Below, piece by piece: positions 17,931-25,166 of a DNA stretch of 25,166 bases. A program made the position numbers and the translations under genes. This DNA comes from Welwitschia mirabilis. Lineage: Eukaryota > Gnetophyta > Gnetopsida > Welwitschiales. The notes under the pieces are model-generated. The model had not been told where the DNA came from and made no database searches. It saw only the letters and a program-made list of their open reading frames with translations. Numbering within the stretch: position 1 is the first letter of the stretch; every line of letters begins with the position of its first letter. The stretch is from contig JBOZIK010000001.1 in the NCBI GenBank assembly GCA_051453625.1, positions 123,353,335 to 123,378,500 of the forward strand, read 5' to 3'.

Positions 17931-18362
17931 TACAATTACTTACACTACATAGGTATAACATTTAGTTATTTATTTATGATATTTATATTTTTCATTTTGA
18001 GATTTTTAAGATTATTTTTAAGTTTATTTCATAGTTTTCTAGTTAATTTACCTTTAGTTAAATTTGGGTTACAATTATAATTATTCACTTGTTTTTATCA
18101 AGAACAAACAAGGCTAAGTAGGAAACTATATTGTGCTATAAAATTGAATGTACTTAATAGAGTATTTTAAGCAATTTTATAGGACATTAGATAGGTTTAT
18201 GCTAAGTTTTGATAATAAGGGAGAGCTAAGACAAATATTACAAAAACATGCAATCTTCATTACATTTCACAACATTTAAGGAAAATTATAATACTTCCTA
18301 TCTGAAGAAGCAATCCTGTAATCAAAGACTTGATCTAATACAAGAAACATTTTTACAATGTT

Positions 18363-18402
18363 CATCATCCACCTTATCATTCAGATGACAGTACAGATGA
18401 TA
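18363..18402. repeat. U3 palindromic unit 2 of LTR3
   Basis: Core TCATTCAGATGA at 18377-18388, left arm ATCATCCACCTTA, right half site ACAGATGATAG. Confidence 0.68.
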
Positions 18403-19262
18403 GAAGAACTCATGCTAACTAGAATGCTTAATGTACTAATTTGGTAGCTGATGTAGATTATGTATGATATGGAATTATCTCTTGTGATGTCTAAAAAACA
18501 GCAATAAAATACCTAAAAATAATGATTTACTAGACTTTACCAAATTTTTGTCATGTTTCTTGCACCTTCTTATGTAGTTGTTAAGGTTTTATTATGTCTA
18601 TTAATGTTTACTATATTTAGTGTACGTATTTATAATAATTACCTCTTTCACCATTGGCTCTGACTTTATCTTCTTTGGTACTAGAAATTCTCATGATAGA
18701 AGATTGAAGGGTAGGAGATCCATTCCTCATTGTTGTAAAGAGATGTCTTCCTTGGTGTTGGACTATGTATCCTTCATTAAGGTACTTTTGTTTCTAATAT
18801 AGATGTTGGTTTAAGTTAATCAAAGCTCTATTTTTCTTTTCATACCATTTGTTATGTGCATCTCACTTATGGTTTATGTTTCTTTAGATTTTATAACAAC
18901 TTCATATATGATATAAATCATGAGGTTAATCTTTGTTAAGATTGACATTGTTAGTTTAAGTGCATTTCATTTCATTTCCTAGATTAACTTTGCATTATTT
19001 TTATATTCTATTTGATGTACTTGATAGCTTAGGTTGGTCTTGATTTGATGACAACTTTCCTTGATTGATCTAGATTATATAAAGCTGATCTCCATGATAG
19101 GTTGATTTGGTAATCAAATAGATATTGTGTTTAGATTAGTTTGCATATCGTTTGTATAGTATATTCATTTACATTATTTACTCTGCATTGTTGTTTTATT
19201 TTACTTAGAAAGTACATAAGTATTTCATTTGAAATCAATTGTCTTTCTTCTTACCTGTGCCT

Positions 19263-19599
19263 CTGGTGGAATTAAAACCACTTCTATCTATATTAATCTG
19301 TTATATTTATGCATATATTTGTGATTGATAGGATTTGACTAAGAACATAACATTGCATAAATACACACCACAATAGATAGTTAGATGGTGTTTACTACTA
19401 TAGATTAATTCTGCTTTCTTTTTCATGAGGATCATGATTTTGCCTGAGTTTCCTTGTACTATTGAGGTAAATTTGTTTCATCTCTATAAAAAATTATCTA
19501 ACCTCATATTGTTATGCATCTTCATCTCTTGTAAATAAATCAAAATTTATGTTATATTTACTAATTAAATCTCTTAGAATCTTATTCTTATAGGGGGAT
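19263..19599 (+). other. Leader after LTR3, no gene
   Basis: The first 120 bases match the leader after LTR1, including a decayed primer-site position. The rest is AT-rich with no motif I recognise. The boundary with the LINE relic is not visible. Confidence 0.45.
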
Positions 19600-20877
19600 C
19601 CTAAATCCCTATATTTCTAAGAGAGGCCTCCATCAAATCTGCTTTTGCCCATTTTTGGACGTTCCTTGACCTTTTTTTAAAGTATCTTTAATTATTGCCT
19701 AAGAGCTATTTGCTAGATTTTCTACTGCTTTATTGTCTCTTAGCACTTTGTTACTAGGTTTGCCTTTCATGTGAGTTTCAATATCATTTGGCTTATCTTT
19801 ATTTACTTGTTTCTTAAATTAGGGCATGTTTTCCTCCTCTTTTGATATGTGCTAGAATGAACTGTGCCTATGGTTTTCTCTATATTTTTTTCCCTTAAGA
19901 TATACCATTATATTTTTAACCATTTTCTCCTTTTTTTATTTATGCCAGTAATCACTTTGGTATGTCCTAATTTTCCATAGAAAGAATAAATTTCCTTCTA
20001 CTTATTCTCAATCTCTATTTATTTCTTCCTACATTCATTGCTTTCATGGCCTTCTTTCTCATAGTATGTGTGTTTTTTTCTAGTCTAATACATTTTCCTA
20101 GGATGTGTACAGTCTTCCCACATAAATCATATGTTATCAAGAGGTTCTCTTAAGTAATGTTTAGATCATACATTTCCCATTTGAACTTAAACTTGATAAA
20201 TTGAATCTCTTTTATCTCTTCAAGGCTAATCTAGACATAAAATCTTGTCAGGACTAGTATAAATTTTTTAATGATAATTCTATCTAGTTTAGTCAATTCT
20301 TCGAATTAAGAGGTGATTCTTATTAGAAGATCCTCATCCTAGAACTTGAGAGGAAAATTATGTATTTAAATTTAGATAGGTAAGTTCTTAAATAGATGTG
20401 GGTCCACTTGCATCCCCAGAGTTCATTTAGCTAGTGTTAGTCCTCTTATTCCAAAGAACCATGAACCTCTGTCTCTCTCCTATTTGTTATTAAGATTAAA
20501 AAGAACCAAACCTTTTGACATGGTGATAACCTTTACTTTAATAAATTCTATCCACTTGGTAGCCATCCATTCCATGATGAGGTCTAGTCTAGGCTCGGGG
20601 CTTCACAAAATGAAATTAGCTATTAAGCTATATTGAAGTCTCTTCTCTATTTTTAAGCACACACTTTTGTTTATGTCCAAAACAAGGGTTTTCACTTTTT
20701 TAGAGAATCGAGTTTTCTCCATTTCGAGGGCTAGAGCCCTCTCGTAAAAAGATACTTTGAAGTAATTTTAAAATAAGATTAAAACTATAACCAACCTTTT
20801 TAAGCATCTAAAACCTAGTCGAAATCATCCCTTTCATGCCATAACTCCCCTAGACCAAAGCTACCCCTACTGACCAT
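19600..20877 (-). pseudogene. LINE ORF1-like protein (DUF4283 plus zinc knuckle), decayed
   Basis: On the - strand a CAT at 20875-20877 gives a start (MVSRGSFGLGELWHERDDFD). Then come SLIANFIL*SPEPRLDLIME and MATKWIEFIKVKVITMSKGL (about 20580-20520), RGSWFFGIRGLTLAK, FKNLPI*I*IHNFPLKF*DE and a zinc knuckle YDLCGKTVHILGKC (20090-20131) whose first Cys is Tyr. That order is the DUF4283 domain followed by zf-CCHC_4, typical of the RNA-binding first ORF of plant L1-type LINEs. A low-complexity Lys/Asn tail runs to about 19600. No endonuclease or RT follows; LTR3 and its leader lie there instead. A domesticated gene is unlikely given the stops. Confidence 0.78.
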
Positions 20878-20919
20878 GTTACATTCAAAACCCTAGTGCC
20901 TGCATCTGCATTTGTGTAC

Positions 20920-21615
20920 TGTTAATGTTTATGTTGTTATATTTGTATGTAATCTTTATGTGAAAACCATTTGTACTTATCACATAGGTGCCATATGTAG
21001 TTGTTAGTATTGTTTATGGAAGTCAAGTGAAAGGGATATATTAAGTTTAAAAAGAATAAAGGTAAAAGAAATATGTTAAGAGAAAATCTAGCCATAAAAA
21101 ATATCTTATATTTAAAAGCTATTTTTAGTTAAAAATAGAAGAAGCTAATATTAGAGGATTACTTCATGATAAAGATTCCTCTTGAAGCCTATAAATAAAA
21201 GGGTGCAATGAGATGAAGGGAATGTTTTGGAAGTTGGAGTTGCAAGGAAGAAGTAAGAGATCTTGAAGTTGGGAGCTTAAGAGGAGCTTTTTAATGGAAA
21301 CTTGATGATAATATTATTTGTATAAGATCATAGACCACTTACATTATCTAGGGAGGAACACCAAGCATGAAAATGATGAAAGTGATAAAGCCTGGGTGAG
21401 GCTTTTAGAGACCATTATTTAGAAGAAATCAAGGAAGATCTGCTAGTTATGATTCCAATTTGTATGCGTTCTAATTTTTATATCCTTAATATCAAGAGAT
21501 TATTTCATTCCTTTAATATTTTGTTTATTGAATATTTTTTATTCCTCATTGAATACATAATTTCAAAAGTATTCTTAATGTTTTCATTGCATTATTTCTA
21601 CATCATTTATTAGCA
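20920..21615 (+). repeat. Putative 5' LTR of the chromovirus-like gypsy
   Basis: It starts TGTTAATGTTTATG and can end in ...TTAGCA at 21615, giving about 0.7 kb. A TATA box at 21189-21200 precedes purine-rich leader-like sequence, and gag-like coding begins shortly after. The primer site (tggatttttaat at 21619) is a poor match to initiator-Met tRNA, and no second LTR is visible, so the limits are inferred. Confidence 0.45.
21189..21200 (+). promoter_or_regulatory. TATA box in the 20.9-kb LTR
   Basis: CTATAAATAAAA, about 270 bases from the inferred LTR start, in a context plausible for Pol II initiation. Confidence 0.55.
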
Positions 21616-21639
21616 AAATGGATTTTTAATTATATATAA

Positions 21640-22600
21640 TTGTTTGTTGTCTTTAATTTTTGTTTAAATGATACTAGTAAGGAAACAAATAGTTTCCCAC
21701 TTATAAAAGACTCTTATGAGGCAAGAAATAATGGTGAAAGATATGCTACAGTTAATGCAAGATATGGCAAAAAAAATGAATACGGACTATACATAAAAGC
21801 ATTTAAAACGAGTCCCAAATGTATAGAAAAAAGAATACTCCATGGTGGAAGAATTATAAAAGAAGAATGTTATGCATGAATCTTAGAGTAAAGAGGAAGA
21901 GAATAATTCCTTTATGAAAGCCTTAATGAAGATGTGATAAAGGGATCAAATAAGAGCAATGTCATTTGAAGGAAGCTTAAAACTGAAAAAGCTTCAGGAC
22001 TAGGTCCAAGGCATAGAGAAATACTTCAAGATGGAGGACATAGATGAATAAAAGAAATTAAAAATTTCTTGGACAAACTTGTAAGAAGTTGTAGCTAGTT
22101 GGTGAGAGCATGTTTGAAAAGGTAATTAAGATTAGAAACTTTCAAATTTTTTAAGCTATATAAAAGAGAGTTTCTAAGATAAGTTTATGTTACTTTTACA
22201 TAAGATAGTGATGCTAAGAAAGATGTAGATAATTTGAGAAGAAGAAAAGTTTATGAGAGAGTATACAAAGGAGTTTCATCCACTTGCCATCCAAATAGGA
22301 AATTTTAATTTTGACATAAAAGATATAACCAAATATATTATGAGCTTAAAATTTATTATTTAAGATCAAATTGTTATTATTACTCTTATAAGAATAAAGA
22401 AAGTGTATCATTTACCCTACAAGTAAAAGAGAAGTTATAATAAATGAATATTTAAAATCGAAGAAGATTCAAATGAAAGAATCCATAAAGAGGGATCATT
22501 CGTAAGATGAAAATATTAATCAAGAATGTCAAATAATGGAAAACAAGATAGTAAAGGAAAAAAGATACATTAAGAGAAAGAAGAAGAGGAAGTAATTTCT
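21640..22600 (+). pseudogene. Chromovirus-like gag, capsid part
   Basis: The open piece 21640-21879 has no recognisable motif and may be leader or the gag N-terminus. Capsid homology starts around 22010 (IEKYFKMEDIDE, ISWTNL) and continues with REYTKEFHPLAIQIGNFNFD and IKDITKYIMSLKF (about 22255-22355), a Retrotrans_gag pattern. Stops such as the one in ASW (22093 onward, Trp-Trp expected) are deamination-type. Gag would assemble the particle; this copy cannot. Confidence 0.72.
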
Positions 22601-22605
22601 TGGCT

Positions 22606-22872
22606 ATTCACTATAAATGTCATGAGCTAAGATACAAGTCTTATGAGTGTTAATTAAATAAGAAATCTATACACACAAATGCTCTCTTTAGACATGGTAA
22701 CATAAATAGAGAATTTAAAAACAAGAAACTAATATTTCACCATGTTTTATTAAGTAACAAGGCTATACAAACAAATTCTATAAATGTCAGAAACCAAGAT
22801 ACAAGTCCTATAAGTGTTCATTAAGCAATAAGGCTACACACACAAATTCTACCTTTGAACATGGTGAGATTA
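22606..22872 (+). repeat. Tandemly repeated gag zinc-knuckle module
   Basis: The segment at about 22606-22700 (HYKCHELRYKSYEC, then LNKKSIHTNALFRHG) is repeated at about 22779-22865 (FYKCQKPRYKSYKC, then SLSNKATHTNSTFEHG). Between them, about 22747-22780 is a partial third copy of the tail (aacaaggctatacaaac). The CX2CX4HX4C pattern is degenerate in both: the first Cys and the His are replaced. Confidence 0.72.
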
Positions 22873-22949
22873 TTAATAATAAAAGTGAAAATATGATTTT
22901 TAAAAGAATTCTTGTGTAAGATCAAGAAATTGTTAAGGAGTCAACACAA

Positions 22950-23350
22950 AGAAGGAAACTCTTCATAGCTAGATGTAAGTGAAAAGGTAAGATATGCAAG
23001 GTTACAATTACTAATGGAAGCACTCATAGGTTGCTTTCTAGTAATATGATGAAAAATTTAAATTTAGAGATCATGTTGCTTTTATAACCATACAAACTAT
23101 TTTAGTTATAGAATGGATGTTATTTTAAAGTTACATAATAGTGCTTGATCAATTTTAAAATCAATAACTTCTATGATTAAGTTCATTATAATGTTATTCC
23201 AATGTATTCTTCTCATTTATTATTAAGTAGACCATGGTAATATGATACAAAGTGCATGCATAATGAGGAGACAAATACTTGCATTATAACTAATAATAAT
23301 GAAAAGAGATTTGAGTTGTTGTCATATTTAGAGAAGGTTCTAAAATTAAA
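22950..23350 (+). pseudogene. Chromovirus-like protease
   Basis: The motif CKVTITNGSTHRLLSSNMMK (about 22999-23058) matches the gypsy protease ...DxGSTHN-L-S pattern, with the catalytic Asp changed to Asn (23013-23015). The end is VIPMYSSHLLLSRPW followed by a stop and YDTKCMHNEETNT (about 23192-23275), the chromovirus HLLLGRPWQYD-type block. The frame between is open except for deamination-type stops. Confidence 0.8.
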
Positions 23351-23439
23351 ATAAGTGTATGCTTCTTTGAAAAAAAAGAAGTATTAAATAAAATAAAAGA
23401 AGTCTATGACATAGCAATGGTGTTATAGGTGTTTTTAGA

Positions 23440-24010
23440 ATAACGATTGAAGGAGTGTCCAATAAAGATGAACTACGTATTGAAATTAGTTATAGATATT
23501 TTTATTAATTATTTTCCTTTTGGTTCATCTCTTATTAAGAGCATAATCATCACATAAATCTAGTTCCTAGTGATTCACTTCCAATCAAAGATGTAAACAG
23601 AATGGAACTACATGAAGAAGAGAAAATAAGCATATAGGTATAGTAGTTGCTAAACAAAGGATAATTAAAAAACATTTTTAACATGTTTTGTTGTAATAGT
23701 ACTAACTCCAAAGAAAGACAACAAGAAGTTTCACATGTTTATTAATTTAAAAGTCATCAACAAGATAATCATAAGGTATCACTTTCCTATGCCTCACACA
23801 CATGGTATTTTGAATTATTTGATGGGATGCATCTATTTTTACCAAGATCAATTAGAAAAATAAATGCCATCAAATTTGTTTTCAAGATAAGGATAAATCA
23901 AACAAAACTTCTAAGATCATAGATGGGTTATATAAATGATTAATGATTGCATTCAAATTGATGAATGCTCTATGTGCATTCATAATGTTGTTCATTTCTA
24001 GATAATCAAT
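23440..24010 (+). pseudogene. Chromovirus-like reverse transcriptase, N-terminal half
   Basis: Pre-RT sequence near 23530-23620 includes INLVPSDSLP. The fingers read VVIVLTPKKDNKKFHMFINL and KVINKIIIRYHFPMP (about 23692-23790), then YFYQDQL in place of the usual S-K-x-D-L, and FKLMNALCAFIMLF (about 23953-23994), corresponding to the P-F-G-L-x-N-A-P block. The catalytic YxDD box is not found; coding homology stops near 24010. Confidence 0.72.
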
Positions 24011-24302
24011 GACGGAGAACATATTATAAGAAAAACATTATGGATACATGGATAGAAATTTTGGATTGAATAAAACCTCTAAGATGTTGAAGAGGTTATA
24101 CCATTAGCATAACATATATAGGAACATGGAGTGCACTGTGTAAACTTTCTCTATAATTCAAGGAGAAAATGCAAAAGTGACAAATGTAGGATTATATCTA
24201 TCTTTATTATTCTAGCTAAATCATAATGGAATATAATTAGGAATTTCATCTTGGGATTACCACATTCCAAAGAGTGAATATGATTATTGCGACACCAACT
24301 TA
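24011..24302 (+). pseudogene. Integrase core start, after deletion of RNase H
   Basis: From about 24160 the reading NAKVTNVGLYLSLLF and then, in another frame, EFHLGITTFQRVNMIIATP (about 24238-24294) resembles the first part of the gypsy integrase core (pattern W-x-D-I-S-M-D-F-x-L-G-L-P), with the catalytic Asp position Glu. If so, RNase H and the integrase zinc finger are deleted between 24010 and 24160. Overlapping antisense open stretches have no motif. Confidence 0.45.
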
Positions 24303-24519
24303 AGTGTATTTGATAAGGTATTTTGAGTTGTTTTGCAGATAAACTAACAGATAAATGCCTAATTCCTATGACAATCGAGAATCTAGGAGCACAAGACAAA
24401 AACATGTAGTTTATCAAATAATTAAAGAGGATTTTCTATAGATATGGATAAATTGTATATTAAGATGATTATTCCTACAAACAACCAGATATCACATTGA
24501 CAAAGGATGTATAGTAGAC

Positions 24520-24560
24520 TGTCATCCCCCATGTCATCCAGACGACAGTCAGGACGACAA
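24520..24560. repeat. U3 palindromic unit a of LTR4
   Basis: CTGTCATCCCCCATG, core TCATCCAGACGA (24534-24545), then CAGTCAGGACGACA. Confidence 0.82.
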
Positions 24561-24630
24561 CCCTAATTGGACATATGACAGACTTAATTCCAGATGACTT
24601 GCAGATTGAACTGAACATCTTCTCGTTAGA

Positions 24631-24672
24631 CTCCATCGTCCACCTCATCGTCCAGACGACACTAGTAGACAA
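24631..24672. repeat. U3 palindromic unit b of LTR4
   Basis: CTCCATCGTCCACC, core TCGTCCAGACGA (24648-24659), then CACTAGTAGACAAC. Confidence 0.82.
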
Positions 24673-24756
24673 CATCTCCAATATCAGTCAAAAACAATTT
24701 GCATGAAGATCATAGATAGTTAAACTGGAAGTAAACTAGTAACTCATTGTAAATCC

Positions 24757-24801
24757 CTGTCATCTCCTTCATCGTCCGGACGACCACCTGGACAACACTG
24801 T
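24757..24801. repeat. U3 palindromic unit c of LTR4
   Basis: CTGTCATCTCCTTCA, core TCGTCCGGACGA (24772-24783, perfect 12-bp palindrome with three CpG), then CCACCTGGACAACA. Confidence 0.85.
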
Positions 24802-24918
24802 TATCCCACACTTTCACAGATTGTATTCTCGAGTTGTCACTTGTTAATTGCGACTTTCCCTTTCATGATAGCTAGAGTTTCTGTTATGCTTTTCTGTTAG
24901 TCCCTTTTCCCTTTTTGT

Positions 24919-24930
24919 CTATAAATAAAG
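24919..24930 (+). promoter_or_regulatory. TATA box of LTR4
   Basis: CTATAAATAAAG lies about 135 bases after the last palindromic unit and about 45 before the conserved R-like block. Equivalent but weaker sites in LTR1 and LTR2 read TAATAAATA. Confidence 0.65.
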
Positions 24931-25166
24931 GTCTCTCCCTTGATCCCTAATCCTCTTCAATAGTACCTGACATTCTCATGATAGGAGATCTTGGGACTGG
25001 AGAACCATCTTGTAATCCAGAGAGACGTTACCTTGGTGTTGGATGGTGTATCCTCCATTGAGGAATGGTTACTTTGTGATACAGATGTATTTTTACACTT
25101 TTAATATGAATTACTCTTTTTGTTAATAATTGCAGGAACTTATCCCTCATAGTTTATGTTGTTCTA

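Larger units (their letters stand above)
17808..19262 (+). repeat. LTR3 (about 1.46 kb)
   Basis: It starts TGTTAATATTGATACATTTT and ends near CCTGTGCC before a TGGT primer-site-like start at 19264. It aligns over its whole length with LTR1. Palindromic units lie at 17904 (96 bases from the start) and 18377, with a badly decayed third near 18487. A TATA-like stretch is near 18628 and the R-like block at about 18660-18790. The open stretch 18620-18802 is this block. It follows the tail of the PF20167-like ORF, so it is the 3' LTR of such an element. Confidence 0.8.
20920..24302 (+). mobile_element. Chromovirus-like Ty3/gypsy relic
   Basis: Possible LTR, gag with zinc knuckles, protease, part of RT and the first strand of the integrase core follow in gypsy order. 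The gag (YTKEFHPLAIQ) and protease (GSTHRLLSS ... HLLLSRPW) wording differs from copies A and B and resembles plant chromovirus-type elements (Tekay/Reina/CRM group); the exact clade is not decidable here. RNase H, the integrase zinc finger and the rest are deleted, and LTR4 follows directly. Confidence 0.75.
24303..25166 (+). repeat. LTR4, left-truncated, runs off the window
   Basis: From tgtatttgataaggtatttt the sequence aligns with LTR2 from about 13543, i.e. about 300 bases inside the LTR, so the left end is missing. It contains three palindromic units, a TATA box at 24919-24930 and the R-like block (about 24966-25090: ttctcatgataggagat, ttggtgttgg, catcctccattgagg-like). It retains more CpG than LTR1-3. 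It abuts integrase sequence of the chromovirus-like relic. Confidence 0.75.

Noticed and set aside
24151-24681. Two antisense ORFs (24151-24417 and 24475-24681)
   Set aside because: They overlap integrase-like and LTR4 sequence on the opposite strand and show no protein motif. The second runs through the palindromic units.
24520-24801. Spaced palindromic repeats as a CRISPR-like array
   Set aside because: Only three degenerate units, uneven spacers, a plant setting, and the same units recur at fixed places in LTRs.
1-25166. Reassigned stop codons (TAA/TAG read as Gln), as in some ciliates
   Set aside because: TGA also interrupts the frames, some stops sit at Trp positions, catalytic residues are lost independently and frameshifts exist. 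Plant retroelement content and deamination explain the stops better.
1-25166. Host genes, tRNA or rRNA genes
   Set aside because: Nothing on either strand resembles an intact non-transposon coding exon series, a tRNA cloverleaf with A and B boxes, or conserved rRNA sequence. This was read by eye, so a heavily split gene cannot be fully excluded.

Overview
This window looks like nuclear heterochromatin of a seed plant, probably a flowering plant. It is a dense patchwork of decayed retroelements with no recognisable host gene. The evidence is plant-type Ty3/gypsy elements of the Athila/Tat kind, a Ty1/Copia element, a chromovirus-like gypsy element, a plant LINE first-ORF protein (DUF4283 plus zinc knuckle), and a plant-specific retroelement-associated protein resembling Pfam PF20167. 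Base composition is very AT-rich, and nearly all in-frame stops can be explained by C-to-T or G-to-A change (CAA, CAG, CGA or TGG becoming stops), as expected after long cytosine methylation. I cannot name the species.

Layout. 1-3309: gypsy copy A, + strand (gag end, protease, reverse transcriptase, start of RNase H), with two assembly gaps. 3410-6550: gypsy copy B, + strand (protease end, RT, RNase H, integrase), apparently the same family. 6551-8721: 2.2 kb with no recognised gene, a short TC run and a 29-bp tandem duplication. 8722-8740: a possible polypurine tract and LTR start. 8881-10098: a frame-intact but stop-riddled PF20167-like ORF. 10318-11780: LTR1. 11781-13242: a shrunken Copia interior (integrase and RNase H, no RT). 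13243-14297: LTR2, ending at a gap. 14398 to about 17450: an Athila/Tat-like element on the - strand (gag, leader, tRNA-Asp primer site, LTR). About 17455-17807: the end of a second copy of the PF20167-like element. 17808-19262: LTR3. About 19600-20877: LINE ORF1 relic, - strand. 20920 to about 24302: chromovirus-like gypsy relic, + strand. About 24303-25166: LTR4, left-truncated and less decayed.

LTR1, LTR2 and LTR3 are one family. In each, the first copy of a palindromic unit begins exactly 96 bases after the inferred LTR start, and the sequence before each LTR is related too. This LTR family is attached to two different interiors, one with Copia integrase/RNase H and one with the PF20167-like ORF. 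That suggests an autonomous/non-autonomous pair, or recombinants between them, sharing LTRs.

No element here looks able to move: catalytic residues are lost in RT, integrase and protease. Five runs of exactly 100 N are assembly gaps, and two of them are flanked by near-identical duplicated sequence. All element boundaries without a visible terminal motif are approximate. Protein families were recognised by eye from conserved motifs; no search was run.
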